Shown here in pieces: positions 35,878-45,497 of a stretch of DNA of 64,000 nucleotides. The DNA is from Bacteroidales bacterium (GTDB lineage Bacteria > Bacteroidota > Bacteroidia > Bacteroidales > UBA932), in NCBI GenBank assembly GCA_017458265.1, contig JAFTFV010000048.1, forward strand, positions 41,191-105,190, read 5' to 3'. The notes below the pieces were generated by a model that saw only the letters and a list, made by a program, of their open reading frames with translations, did no database searches and was not told the DNA's origin. The translations under genes were made by a program, and so were the position numbers. Each line of letters begins with the position of its first letter. The first letter of the stretch is position 1.

Positions 35878-37233
35878 ATGGAAGATTTTACAAGCAGATT
35901 TGTAGAGGGATTCATGGGCGAAGTCATCGCCAGGAATCCCGGAGAAAGTGAATTTCACCAGGCTGTCAAGGCGGTCGTAGAGAGCGTTGCTCCTTACATC
36001 GTCGAGAATCCCCACATCATGGATGCCAAAGTCCTGGAAAGGCTTGTGGAACCGGAACGCATCATCATTTTCCGTGTTCCCTGGACCGATGACAGGGGAG
36101 AGATCCACATCAACAGAGGCTTCAGGGTGCAGAACTCATCGGCTATCGGCCCATATAAGGGAGGTATTCGTTTCCATCCCAGCGTGAACCTCTCCATAAT
36201 GAAGTTCCTCGCCTTTAAGCAGACATTCAAAAACGCCCTCACAACCCTGCCTATGGGCGGTGCGAAGGGCGGATCGGACTTCAACCCCAGAGGCAAGTCG
36301 GACGCAGAGGTAATGCGTTTCTGCCAGAGTTTCATGACAGAACTCTATCGTCACATCGGTGCCGACACAGACGTCCCCGCCGGTGACATCGGCGTAGGCG
36401 GCCGCGAGATAGGCTTCCTATTCGGCCAGTACAAGCGCCTGAAGGACCAGTTCACCGGCACTCTCACCGGAAAAGGCCTGGGCTGGGGCGGCTCGCTCCT
36501 GAGGCCCGAAGCCACCGGTTACGGCCTGTGCTACTTCGCCCTCAAGATGCTGGAAGGCAGGGGAGAGACGTTCCAGGGCAAGAAAGTGAACATCTCCGGC
36601 GCCGGAAACGTAGCCCAGTATGCAGCCCAGAAGGCCATGCGCCTTGGAGCGAAGGTCCAGACACTTTCCGACTCCGACGGCTTCGTCTTCGATCCCGACG
36701 GCCTCACCGAGGAGAAGATGCAGTACGTCTTCCGTCTCAAGAACATCCGCCGCGGCCGAATCAAGGAATACGTGCAGGAGTATCCGTCGGCACAGTATTT
36801 CCCCGGCGAGCGTCCCTGGAAAATCCCCTGCGACATAGCCCTCCCTTGCGCCACGCAGAATGAGATTGAGCCTGCCGATGCAGAGAACATCGTCAAGGGC
36901 GGCGCCATCCTCCTTGCCGAAGGTGCCAACATGCCCACAACCCCCGAGGCCGTTAAAATCATCCTCGCCGGCGGTCTTCTCTACGCCCCCGGCAAGGCCT
37001 CCAATGCCGGCGGCGTGGCGGTATCCGGCCTTGAGATGAGCCAGAATTCCATGCGCACCTCATGGACTGCCGATGAGGTAGACCACATGCTCCAGCGCAT
37101 CATGTCCGACATCCACGCCTCCTGCGTGAAGTACGGAACCCTCCCTGACGGCTCCGTCGACTATGTCCGCGGCGCCAATACTGCCGGTTTCATCAAAGTG
37201 GCCGATGCCATGCTTGACCAGGGCTTAGTATAA
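35878..37233 (+). CDS. gdhA: Glutamate dehydrogenase (hexameric, probably NADP-specific)
   Basis: Interconverts 2-oxoglutarate plus ammonium and glutamate. It has 451 residues, the hexameric class I length. It has YKGGIRFHPSVNLS, the catalytic lysine motif MGGAKGGSDF, and the Rossmann fingerprint VNISGAGNVAQYAAQ. The family alignment suggests NADP use, but the exact cofactor cannot be proven by eye. It is 42 bp after the oxidoreductase and 7 bp before the receiver/PPDK-type gene, so it may be cotranscribed with the latter. Confidence 0.95.
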   Translation: MEDFTSRFVEGFMGEVIARNPGESEFHQAVKAVVESVAPYIVENPHIMDAKVLERLVEPERIIIFRVPWTDDRGEIHINRGFRVQNSSAIGPYKGGIRFHPSVNLSIMKFLAFKQTFKNALTTLPMGGAKGGSDFNPRGKSDAEVMRFCQSFMTELYRHIGADTDVPAGDIGVGGREIGFLFGQYKRLKDQFTGTLTGKGLGWGGSLLRPEATGYGLCYFALKMLEGRGETFQGKKVNISGAGNVAQYAAQKAMRLGAKVQTLSDSDGFVFDPDGLTEEKMQYVFRLKNIRRGRIKEYVQEYPSAQYFPGERPWKIPCDIALPCATQNEIEPADAENIVKGGAILLAEGANMPTTPEAVKIILAGGLLYAPGKASNAGGVAVSGLEMSQNSMRTSWTADEVDHMLQRIMSDIHASCVKYGTLPDGSVDYVRGANTAGFIKVADAMLDQGLV

Positions 37234-37240
37234 AGCAGTT

Positions 37241-40141
37241 ATGACCGATTCCCTGATGGCGCGGCGTATCCGCCGCATTCTTCTGGTATGCAACCAGTAT
37301 GACAATTTCTCCCTTGAAGAGGACGGAAGCCTTGACATGCGCATTTCACGCGAGTATTCAGAGCTTAACCTCTCCAATCCGCCCCGCTTTGAAAGGGTGC
37401 CTTCAACCAGGGAGGCGCTTGAAAAGGCTGCGGCAGGGGAGCAGTTCGACCTTGTAATAACCATGTACAACGTTGGAGACGACGTCTTTGCCTTCGCCTC
37501 CCGCATGAAAGAGTACCAGAATGACGTGCCGATAGTTCTCCTTACCGCATACTCCAAGGAGATATACCGCCGCATGGAGGACATGGACCGTTCCTCGGTA
37601 GACTACACCTTCTGCTGGAACGGCTCCACAGACCTCATCCTTGCCATCATCAAACTTCTGGAAGACAGCGCGAACGCCCCTTCCGATATCCTCGGAGGCG
37701 GTGTCCAGTGCATTCTTCTCGTAGAGGATTCGGTGAGGTACTATTCCACATATCTGCCACTTCTGTACAAGCTTGTCCTCCAACAGAACATCGATTCCAT
37801 ACGCGACGCCCTGAATGAAGAGCAGCAGATTTTCCGAAAGCGCGCCCGCCCGAAGATTCTCATGGCAACGAACTATGACGATGCCGTTTCCCTGTACAAC
37901 ACTTACAAGGAAAATCTTCTGGGCGTGATTTCGGACATCGGCTTCGTCCTTCACCGAAACGACAAGCCTTCGTCCGAGAAGCTTGACGCCGGCGTCGACC
38001 TATGCAAGCTCATCCGGGCCGAAATCCCCAAGATGCCCATCCTCATGCAGTCCTCCCAGGAGAGCATGAAAACAGTTGCCGACAGCCTCCGCGCCGGATT
38101 TCTCATGAAGCGCTCCAAGACGCTCACGCATGAACTGTCGGAGTACATCGGCAGGGAGTTCGGTTTCGGAGACTTCGTGGCGGTGGATGCAAAGGGCAGG
38201 GAAGTAGCGCGCGCCCGGGACCTTCAAGGGGCCGAAAAGGCCATCTCGGAGCTCCCGGAGAAGATTCTTTCCAGCATGCGGGAAAAGAACTATGTCTCCC
38301 GCTGGCTGCTTGCAAGGGGTATTTTCTCTGTTGGAAACTCCCTCAAGAACACCGTCTTCCCTGATACCGAAACCTTCCGGGAACAGGCTGTGAGGGATAT
38401 CCATGAATACCGCATCTCCCAGGGCCTTGGCGTGGTTGCACGCTTTGATCCTGCGGCATATAACGACACCGTCTGGTTTGCCCGCTACGGGGAAGGCTCC
38501 ATCGGCGGAAAGGCCCGCGGCATTGCTTTCCTGAACCATATCTTATATAAGCACAACCTGTACAGGCGGTGGGAAGGCGTGCGCATGATGGTGCCAAGGA
38601 CGCTGGTCATCGCAACCGAATACTTTGACCGCTTCATCCTTGAAAACGGCCTCCAGTACGTCATCAATTCAGACGCCTCCGATGCCGAAATCCTCTCTGA
38701 ATTCGTCTCCTCCAACCTCCCGGGAGACCTTGCCGACGCCCTTCGCTCCTTCATCCGTGTGGTGCAGGCTCCGCTTGCCGTAAGATCTTCCTCCAAGCTG
38801 GAAGATTCGTATTATCAGCCGTTTGCTGGAGTATATTCCACATACATGATTCCTTCGGTGGAGAATGAGGACCAGATGCTCCGTCTCCTTGCCAAGGCAA
38901 TCAAGAGCGTTTATGCATCTGTCTATTTCGCATCGTCCAAAGGCTATATCACGGCAACGGCAAACGTGATTTCCGAAGAGAAGATGGCAATCATCATCCA
39001 GGAAATCTGCGGCTCCGAGGAGGACGGCCATTTCTTCCCGACGGTATCAGGAGTCGCCCGTTCAGTGAATTTCTACCCCGTGGGCTACGAAAAGGCAGAA
39101 GACGGCATCGCCAAGATAGCCTATGGCCTTGGAAAGGCCGTGGTTGACGGCGAGCAGGTCCTCCGTTTCTGTCCGGCATATCCAAAGCATGTAATCCAGA
39201 CGTCCACGCCGGACCTTGCCCTCCGTGAGACCCAGCAGGTGATGTATGCGCTTGACCTGAAGCCGGAAAAGTTCAAGACCAGCGTAGACGACGCCGTGAA
39301 CCTTGCCCGTATCCCTGTAGGGGACTGCGGCCGCTTCGAGTCCCTGAAGAGAGTCTCCTCCACCTTCGACTGGCAGAACAACCGTCTTGTCGATTCTCCC
39401 TTTGCAGAAGGCCCCAAGGTCATCACCTTCTCCCATATCCTCCGCTACGGAACCTTCCCCCTTGCCGATATCGTCAAGGAACTCATGGACATCTGCTCGG
39501 CCGAAATGAACACCAGCGTGGAGATAGAGTTTGCGGCAGACCTCCCCACAGGCCTTTTCACGGCCCTTCAGGTGCGTCCCATCTCATCCGACAGCCTCAA
39601 GGCCGACGTTGACTGGCGCACCATCGACACGTCTTCTCCCGTGGTGCTTTCTTCCAGCGCCCTTGGAACGGGCTGGATCGGCGATATCCATGACGTGGTA
39701 TATCTCAAGGCCGATGCGTTTGACAAGATGAAGACAGAGGAAATGGCCGCCGAACTTCGTGAAATAAACGCACAGATGCGTGCCGAAGGACGCCAGTATG
39801 CCCTCCTCGGCTTTGGCAGGTGGGGCTCCAGCATCCCCACCCTGGGCGTACCGGTAGCCTGGAGCGACATCTCCGAAGCCCGCGTCATAGTGGAATGCGC
39901 CCTGCCGGATTTCCGCGTAGACCCCAGCCAGGGCACGCACTTCTTCCAGAACCTCACTTCCTTCAACGCAGGTTACGTGAATGCAGACCCTTACTCCCGT
40001 CCCGGCGACGTGGTGGATTTCTCGGCTCTCGATGCCCTGGAGGCCATCAAGGAAACAAAATGGCTCCGCCACATACGTGTGACAGAGCCACTCACCGTTT
40101 GCGTTGACGGCCGCAGCGGCCGTGCGCTCGTGAAGCTTTAA
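37241..40141 (+). CDS. Double receiver / PPDK N-terminal (ATP-grasp) fusion protein, no phosphohistidine domain
   Basis: A 966-residue cytoplasmic protein without signal or membrane segments. Residues 10-145 form a degenerate receiver domain: the phosphoacceptor position is Thr74 and the conserved Lys is missing. Residues 157-300 form a second receiver with the acidic pair E162/D163, a plausible phosphoacceptor Asp232 (ISDIGF), Ser271 and Lys290 all in place. Residues about 405-790 are the pyruvate-phosphate-dikinase/PEP-synthase ATP-grasp domain (GSIGGKARGIAFL, LAVRSSSKLEDS, FAGVYSTYM, QVRPIS). The swivelling phosphohistidine domain and PEP-binding TIM barrel are absent; a conserved-looking end with GFGRWGSSIPTLGVPV follows. 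It therefore cannot be PEP synthase in the usual sense; its reaction is unknown. Confidence 0.85.
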   Translation: MTDSLMARRIRRILLVCNQYDNFSLEEDGSLDMRISREYSELNLSNPPRFERVPSTREALEKAAAGEQFDLVITMYNVGDDVFAFASRMKEYQNDVPIVLLTAYSKEIYRRMEDMDRSSVDYTFCWNGSTDLILAIIKLLEDSANAPSDILGGGVQCILLVEDSVRYYSTYLPLLYKLVLQQNIDSIRDALNEEQQIFRKRARPKILMATNYDDAVSLYNTYKENLLGVISDIGFVLHRNDKPSSEKLDAGVDLCKLIRAEIPKMPILMQSSQESMKTVADSLRAGFLMKRSKTLTHELSEYIGREFGFGDFVAVDAKGREVARARDLQGAEKAISELPEKILSSMREKNYVSRWLLARGIFSVGNSLKNTVFPDTETFREQAVRDIHEYRISQGLGVVARFDPAAYNDTVWFARYGEGSIGGKARGIAFLNHILYKHNLYRRWEGVRMMVPRTLVIATEYFDRFILENGLQYVINSDASDAEILSEFVSSNLPGDLADALRSFIRVVQAPLAVRSSSKLEDSYYQPFAGVYSTYMIPSVENEDQMLRLLAKAIKSVYASVYFASSKGYITATANVISEEKMAIIIQEICGSEEDGHFFPTVSGVARSVNFYPVGYEKAEDGIAKIAYGLGKAVVDGEQVLRFCPAYPKHVIQTSTPDLALRETQQVMYALDLKPEKFKTSVDDAVNLARIPVGDCGRFESLKRVSSTFDWQNNRLVDSPFAEGPKVITFSHILRYGTFPLADIVKELMDICSAEMNTSVEIEFAADLPTGLFTALQVRPISSDSLKADVDWRTIDTSSPVVLSSSALGTGWIGDIHDVVYLKADAFDKMKTEEMAAELREINAQMRAEGRQYALLGFGRWGSSIPTLGVPVAWSDISEARVIVECALPDFRVDPSQGTHFFQNLTSFNAGYVNADPYSRPGDVVDFSALDALEAIKETKWLRHIRVTEPLTVCVDGRSGRALVKL

Positions 40142-42342
40142 TCCTTCATCCAGCGGTCCAGCCAGCCGAAGTAGCTGCGGTGCCAGTAAAGGGCATTCTG
40201 CGGCTGGAGGATCCAGTGGTTCTCTTCGGGGAAGACTATGAGCTTGGAAGGAACGCCCATCATCTGGGCAGCGTTGAATGCGGCCATGCCCTCGTCGTAA
40301 GGGACGCGGAAGTCGGAGCCGCCGTGGATGCACAGGATAGGGGTGTGCCAGTTCTTGACAAGCTTGTGGGGGGAGTTCTCGTAATGGCGAACGGCCTTGG
40401 GCCTGCTGCTCCAGGGCGAACCTGCCTGCTGGAGGCCTCCGAAGGTGATTCCGTCACCCTTTGCGCCAATCTCTCCGGGAGTGTATGCAAACTCCTCAAG
40501 GCCGCCGTTGTCCCAGTTGGGGAACCACATCTCCTCAGTTTCCATGTACATGTGCTCCTCGTTGAAGATGCCGGCATGTGCGACGAAGCAGTCATAGACA
40601 TCCTTATGGATACCTGCAAGATAGTAGACGCTGTAGCCGCCGTATGATGCGCCGCATGCCGCAACGCCGCTCACGTAAGGCTCTGCCTTGATGTTCTTTG
40701 CAGCGGTAAGGTAGTCCTGCATGTTCAGGCCGATGTAGTCGCCGGAAATCTCCTCGCACCAGGGCTGGCCGAAGGCCGTTGTGCCGCGGCGGTTGGGAAG
40801 CACCACCACATAGTCCTGATGGCACATGAGCATGTAGTTCCAGCGGTAGCTCCAGCCCTGCGAAAGTGTGCCCTGAGGGCCTCCGAGGCAGATTTCGATT
40901 GCGGGATAGGTCTTGGATGCATCGAAGCGCGGAGGATACAGGACCCAGGTGAGCATCTTCTGTCCGTCTACCGTGGTGAGCCAGCGTGCCTCAGTCTCGT
41001 GCTTTTCAAGGCGGGAGAGGATGTGCTCGTTCTCGAATGAGAGTTCGGTGAAGGAGTTGTCGTTCACAGCCACTATTTCGGTGGGGAAGTCCATGGACAT
41101 ATAGGTTGTGAGCATGGTTCCGTCCTGAAGGATGCCGAAGGGTGTTCCGAAGTCGTACCAGAGGTTTTCGCCGGTCAGGCGTATGATGTCGGCCTTTCCT
41201 TCAACGACGGCGCTGTAGATGGACTGGATGCCTTCAGTGAGGGCGTTGAAGTAGAGGGAATTGCTGTCATCGGCCCAGACGGGGGAGTCGGCGTTGTACT
41301 TGAAGTTTTCAGTGAGGTCGCGTATTGCAGTTACCTCAGGGTTGGCGCTTTGGCCGTCTTCTGAATCGGAGTAGATGACATCGGCGACCATGAGGCGGAC
41401 CTTGTCGGCCTCGTAGCCGTCGCGGGGCATGGAGAGCCAGGCGAGTCGCTTTCCGTCCGGGCTCCAGACGGGGTTGGTGTCATAGCCGCCGTTGAAGGTG
41501 ACCTGTGATGTCTCGCCGGTTAGGGGGCAGTAGATGTAGATGCAGGTGTTGGTGGAGAATGCATATTCCTTGCCCGTGAGCTTCTTGCAGGAGTAGGCGA
41601 TGTACCTGCCGTCAGGGCTCCATGAGAGCTGTTCGATACCGCCGAAGGGGCCGTTTGGCAGCTGGAAGAGTTCGCCGTCGAGGATGTCCATGCCTTCCTT
41701 GATGATGCCGTTTCCGGTGGTGGCGATGAAGGTATGGTTGATGTCGGTCACCCAGTGGTCCCAGTGGCGGTACATTAGGTCTTCTGTGGCGTAGGCCTGG
41801 GCCTTGTCAAGGAGAGGGTCTGTGTCGGAAGGAACTTCCACTGCGCTGTGGACGGTGGATACGTACATGATCTGGGCCTCGTCGGGGGAGAGGGCGAATT
41901 CATCGACACCCTTCTCAATGTCTGTTATCTGAGTCCTCTTTCCCAGTTTTCCGTCCTTGTAGGCCGCTTTCCAGACCTGGCCGCCCTGGAGGAACCAGAT
42001 GGCGTCTCCGTCCTTGCTCCAGCGGGCATTGGAAATGCTCTTTCCGTCCTTCGTGAGGGCCGATGCCTTCCCGCCTCCGGAAGGGAGTATGTAGAGGTTG
42101 CGGACGCTGCGGTTATCGGCAATGCTGGTGTAGCTTACGCCGTAGAGGATGGTTTTCCCGTCCGGGGAGAGCTGCGGGTCGGAGAGGCGTCCCAGCGAGA
42201 GGAGCACCTCCGGAGTCATTCGGCCGTCCACAATCTCGGGATCATTTGGGCCGATGTAGCCTTTCTGAGGTTTCATTTCACTGTCTTTGCAAGATGCAAT
42301 GGCAAGCGCGGCCACTGCGATGAATAATGATTTCTTAAACAT
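40138..42342 (-). CDS. S9-family prolyl oligopeptidase lipoprotein (DPP IV-like)
   Basis: A serine peptidase on the periplasmic side. The signal peptide ends in a lipobox (IASC). A beta-propeller (about residues 45-440) is rich in SPDGK repeats. A C-terminal alpha/beta hydrolase domain has nucleophile Ser566 in GASYGGY, Asp in HGGSDFRVPYDE and His in PEENHWI. It probably trims dipeptides or short oligopeptides; exact specificity is unknown. It is second in an operon with the WYL regulator (8-nt overlap). It is convergent with, and overlaps by 4 nt, the receiver/PPDK gene. Confidence 0.93.
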   Translation of the reverse strand: MFKKSLFIAVAALAIASCKDSEMKPQKGYIGPNDPEIVDGRMTPEVLLSLGRLSDPQLSPDGKTILYGVSYTSIADNRSVRNLYILPSGGGKASALTKDGKSISNARWSKDGDAIWFLQGGQVWKAAYKDGKLGKRTQITDIEKGVDEFALSPDEAQIMYVSTVHSAVEVPSDTDPLLDKAQAYATEDLMYRHWDHWVTDINHTFIATTGNGIIKEGMDILDGELFQLPNGPFGGIEQLSWSPDGRYIAYSCKKLTGKEYAFSTNTCIYIYCPLTGETSQVTFNGGYDTNPVWSPDGKRLAWLSMPRDGYEADKVRLMVADVIYSDSEDGQSANPEVTAIRDLTENFKYNADSPVWADDSNSLYFNALTEGIQSIYSAVVEGKADIIRLTGENLWYDFGTPFGILQDGTMLTTYMSMDFPTEIVAVNDNSFTELSFENEHILSRLEKHETEARWLTTVDGQKMLTWVLYPPRFDASKTYPAIEICLGGPQGTLSQGWSYRWNYMLMCHQDYVVVLPNRRGTTAFGQPWCEEISGDYIGLNMQDYLTAAKNIKAEPYVSGVAACGASYGGYSVYYLAGIHKDVYDCFVAHAGIFNEEHMYMETEEMWFPNWDNGGLEEFAYTPGEIGAKGDGITFGGLQQAGSPWSSRPKAVRHYENSPHKLVKNWHTPILCIHGGSDFRVPYDEGMAAFNAAQMMGVPSKLIVFPEENHWILQPQNALYWHRSYFGWLDRWMKD

Positions 42343-43237
42343 ATGATTGAAGTGCTGTTTCCAGTTGATGCTTTACTTCTTCCCTGAGTTCCTGAGGCTG
42401 GAGTACCTCCAGAGCTCCGGCCCTCTTGCAGAGCTCCATTACAAAGTTGCGGTTGGGAATCACCGTGAGGACGAAAATGGTATGTTCCGGGGTTTCCTCC
42501 TCTATGAGCTGGCTGCTGTGAAGGGGCAGGTCCCTGAGGTATGAGGCTTCGCGTTTTGTTGCCCTCAGGCGCACCAGGACAGGCTTTTCGCCTTCCGGGA
42601 GGTAAATGCCGTAGCTGTTTTCGAAGAGCCTGTCCACGTTGAATCCTTCCGGCATCCGGAACGTGTCATCCGTGATGGTGATGGAGGTTATGCGGTCCAT
42701 GGCGTATGTCCTCATGGCCTTTGCGTCCATGCTGTATGCAACGATGTACCACCTCTTCTCGAACTCCTTCACTGCGTAGGGGCATATGTGACGGGTTTCG
42801 GTCTCGTCGCTCATGTATTTGCGGTAACCTATCGTGAGCTGCCGGCCCTCCAGCATTGCCTGCATGACGCTGGTGAGGTACTTCTGGCCGGAGGGTATGT
42901 CCTCTACCGACACGCGGCCGCTGAGCCTTTGCTTCCCAAGCGTGAGAAGGCTGTTCACCGTGAAGGTGTTCACCAGATATTCCACGGCCTCGCGCTTGTC
43001 TACGGCACTTTCCGCCGCGTCGATATAGTAGCGGTTTGTGCTCCTGTCGCAGGTTATCACCACCCCGAACACTTCTTCCACCGCCGCCCTGTGGTTCCCG
43101 AATGTGCGCCTTGGGTATTTTTCTCCGTAGCGTGACATCCACCTTGACGAAATCTCCTCAAGGCTGAGCCCCCTGCCGCCGGCTTCCACAAAAGTCTGCA
43201 GCAGAAACACGTATTTGTCCACCAGTTCCGGTACCAT
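42335..43237 (-). CDS. WYL-domain transcriptional regulator
   Basis: A 300-residue regulator: N-terminal winged-helix region (about residues 5-85, GLSLEEISSRWMSRY), then a WYL domain (about 140-215) with RWYIVAYSMDAKAMRTYAMDR, shown here in part, then a WCX-like C-terminal domain. WYL domains sense ligands, often nucleic-acid-like or nucleotides, and such proteins often control defence or repair genes. ATG 43237 is 4 nt downstream of a -7 element, so the mRNA is probably leaderless; a longer in-frame start would lie upstream of the promoter. It shares its promoter sequence with the peptidase/exporter operon at 45570. Confidence 0.9.
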   Translation of the reverse strand: MVPELVDKYVFLLQTFVEAGGRGLSLEEISSRWMSRYGEKYPRRTFGNHRAAVEEVFGVVITCDRSTNRYYIDAAESAVDKREAVEYLVNTFTVNSLLTLGKQRLSGRVSVEDIPSGQKYLTSVMQAMLEGRQLTIGYRKYMSDETETRHICPYAVKEFEKRWYIVAYSMDAKAMRTYAMDRITSITITDDTFRMPEGFNVDRLFENSYGIYLPEGEKPVLVRLRATKREASYLRDLPLHSSQLIEEETPEHTIFVLTVIPNRNFVMELCKRAGALEVLQPQELREEVKHQLETALQSYV

Positions 43238-43241
43238 ACTC

Positions 43242-43307
43242 CAAATATACACATTTTTTCTTTCCCTCCCTGCCCCCATCCTTGAAAATGGCCGTTTTTA
43301 AGGATGG
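43242..43307 (-). repeat. 66-bp promoter repeat, copy A (drives the WYL/S9 operon)
   Basis: Read on the minus strand: a hairpin (CCATCCTT ... AAGGATGG, extended by A/T pairs to about 13 bp with a 6-nt loop), a purine tract GGGGGCAGGGAGGGAAAG followed by AAAAAATG, then the -7 element TATATTTG (43249-43242). The start codon is 4 nt further. It matches copy B at 59 of 66 positions without gaps. Confidence 0.85.
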
Positions 43308-43328
43308 AGGTGGATGGAGTGGTGAAAA

Positions 43329-43360
43329 TTTGGATGAATCTGAAAAAAAATATATCTTTG
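43329..43360 (+). promoter_or_regulatory. recG promoter, decides the recG start
   Basis: TTTG (43329-43332), a 20-nt spacer, then TATCTTTG (43353-43360): full consensus. The first in-frame ATG after it is at 43366, 5 nt downstream. Confidence 0.75.
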
Positions 43361-43365
43361 AATGG

Positions 43366-45495
43366 ATGGATATGGAAACCGGCATACAGTATCTTCCGGG
43401 GGTTGGGCCAAGGCGGGCCCAGCTGCTGGAGAGCGAGCTTGGGGTGCGCACCGTGGGAGACCTGCTGCACACCTATCCATTCCGTTACATAGACCGCAGT
43501 TCGATTACACCCATTGCAGAAGTTTACCCGGACCTCGCCCAAGTGCAGGTGCGTGCAACCGTGATGAAGGTGCGCCTTTTTGCCAAAAACGGCGCGGAAC
43601 TGCCTCCGGACAAGCTCAAATACAACATGGTCTCCCGCATGAGCGTCATTGCGGCAGACAATACGGGAGAGATAGAGCTGGTGTTCTTCAAGGGCGTCAA
43701 GTGGATGCACGAACGCCTCAAACCGGGTTCCACATTCATTTTCTTCGGAAAGCCGGCGGTGTTCAACAACCGCCTCAACATGGTTCACCCGGAGGTTGAC
43801 GCTCCTGACAATTTCACAACGGGAGTGCTCACCGGTGTATACACTTCAACGGAGAAACTAAAGAACGGCGGCGTTACCGGCAAGGCAATGCTCAAGATGA
43901 TCGGGAGCGCCCTGGAAGGCGTTCTGCCAACACTCAAAGAGACCCTCCCTGACTACATCCTCAGGGAAAAAGGACTGGTTCCGCTTAGCTATGCCCTCCG
44001 GCAAATCCACTTCCCGCAGGACCAGGATGCCCTTTCCAAGGCAAGTTACCGCCTCAAGTTCGAGGAGCTTTTCCTCCTGCAACTGTCACTCCTCAAGCAG
44101 AAATACATACGCAGCCGCAGTGCATTCGGTCTCAAGATGCCACGTGTAGGAGAGCCGTTCAATATCTGCTACAAGTCGCTCCCGTATGACCTTACAGGCG
44201 CCCAGAAGCGTGTCATCAAGGAAATCCGCGAGGACATGATGAGTGGCCATCAGATGAACCGCCTACTGCAGGGAGACGTGGGCAGCGGCAAGACTATGGT
44301 CGCTGTCCTCAGTGCCCTTATCGCTGTAGGGAACGGCTACCAGGCCTGCATCATGGCTCCTACGGAAGTGCTTGCCCAGCAGCATTATGCAAACGTGTCA
44401 CGCTATCTGGCTCCAACCGGTGTACGGGTAGAGCTCCTTACCGGAAGCACAGGCACCAAGGCCAGGCGGGAAATCCATGCCGGGCTGCAGGACGGCTCGG
44501 TTGGAGTACTCATCGGCACGCATGCGCTCATTGAAGATACGGTGCAGTTCCATGCGCTGGGTCTTGCCGTGATTGACGAGCAGCACCGCTTCGGCGTAGA
44601 GCAGAGGGCCAGGCTCTGGTCCAAGGGCTTTGCGGGGGTGCATCCGCATGTTCTTGTCATGACCGCAACGCCCATTCCCAGAACGCTTGCCATGACCCTC
44701 TACGGAGACCTTGACGTATCCGTCATCGACGAGATGCCTCCCGGCAGAAAGCCCGTCCAGACTATCTGCGTGGGCGAAAACAAGCGCCACGCCATGCATA
44801 ACTTCATCCGTGACGAAATCGCCAAAGGCCGCCAGGCGTTCATCGTATATCCGCTCATCTTTGAAAGCGAAAAACTGGACTACAAGAACCTGGAGCTGGG
44901 TTATGAAGAAATCGTGAAGGCATTCCCGCTGCCGCAGTACAAGGTGGCTATAGTCCACGGCCGTCAGACGCCACAGGAAAAGGCATTCAACATGGACGCC
45001 TTCGCTGCCGGTCGCGCAAATATCCTCGTTTCCACCACCGTCATAGAAGTAGGTGTCGACGTTCCCAACGCCTCGGTGATGGTCATCGAAAGTGCCGAAC
45101 GCTTCGGCCTCAGCCAGCTTCACCAGCTCCGTGGCCGCGTTGGCCGTGGTGCCGAACGTTCTTACTGCATCCTCATGAAAGGGCAGAAGGTTTCCAAGGA
45201 ATCGAAAAAGCGCCTGGACCTTCTCTGCGCCACGGAAAACGGTTTCGAGCTTGCCGAGGAAGACATGAAAATGCGCGGCCCCGGAGACCTCGAAGGCACC
45301 CAGCAGAGCGGCCTTCCCATTACCCTCTCCATCGCCTCCCTCGCCAAGGACGGTCTCATCCTTGCCGATGCCCGCGCCTACGCCCAGCTCATCCTTGACA
45401 AAGACCCCGGCCTCGCCCTGCCGATAAACGCCCCCCTCGCCGCCGAACTCCGCCGCGACAAATACACCGTCCACGACTACTCCCAGATTTCCTAA
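43366..45495 (+). CDS. recG: ATP-dependent DNA helicase RecG
   Basis: A branch-migrating helicase acting on stalled forks, D-loops and R-loops. The N-terminal wedge/OB domain covers about residues 1-250. The helicase core has Walker A GDVGSGKT, the DExH-type box DEQHRFG, TATPIPRTLAMT, and motif VI GRVGRGAERSYC. It has 709 residues from ATG 43366 (the ATG at 43372 is equally possible); the upstream extension is excluded because the promoter lies inside it. It is bracketed by the two inverted copies of the 66-bp promoter repeat. Confidence 0.96.
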   Translation: MDMETGIQYLPGVGPRRAQLLESELGVRTVGDLLHTYPFRYIDRSSITPIAEVYPDLAQVQVRATVMKVRLFAKNGAELPPDKLKYNMVSRMSVIAADNTGEIELVFFKGVKWMHERLKPGSTFIFFGKPAVFNNRLNMVHPEVDAPDNFTTGVLTGVYTSTEKLKNGGVTGKAMLKMIGSALEGVLPTLKETLPDYILREKGLVPLSYALRQIHFPQDQDALSKASYRLKFEELFLLQLSLLKQKYIRSRSAFGLKMPRVGEPFNICYKSLPYDLTGAQKRVIKEIREDMMSGHQMNRLLQGDVGSGKTMVAVLSALIAVGNGYQACIMAPTEVLAQQHYANVSRYLAPTGVRVELLTGSTGTKARREIHAGLQDGSVGVLIGTHALIEDTVQFHALGLAVIDEQHRFGVEQRARLWSKGFAGVHPHVLVMTATPIPRTLAMTLYGDLDVSVIDEMPPGRKPVQTICVGENKRHAMHNFIRDEIAKGRQAFIVYPLIFESEKLDYKNLELGYEEIVKAFPLPQYKVAIVHGRQTPQEKAFNMDAFAAGRANILVSTTVIEVGVDVPNASVMVIESAERFGLSQLHQLRGRVGRGAERSYCILMKGQKVSKESKKRLDLLCATENGFELAEEDMKMRGPGDLEGTQQSGLPITLSIASLAKDGLILADARAYAQLILDKDPGLALPINAPLAAELRRDKYTVHDYSQIS

Positions 45496-45497
45496 CC

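Noticed and set aside
37241-40141. PEP synthase or pyruvate phosphate dikinase
   Set aside because: Only the ATP-grasp N-terminal domain is present; the phosphohistidine and PEP-binding domains are missing, and two receiver domains precede it.
43282-43365. Longer recG start
   Set aside because: It lies upstream of and across a full-consensus promoter (43329-43360) and adds residues not typical of RecG.
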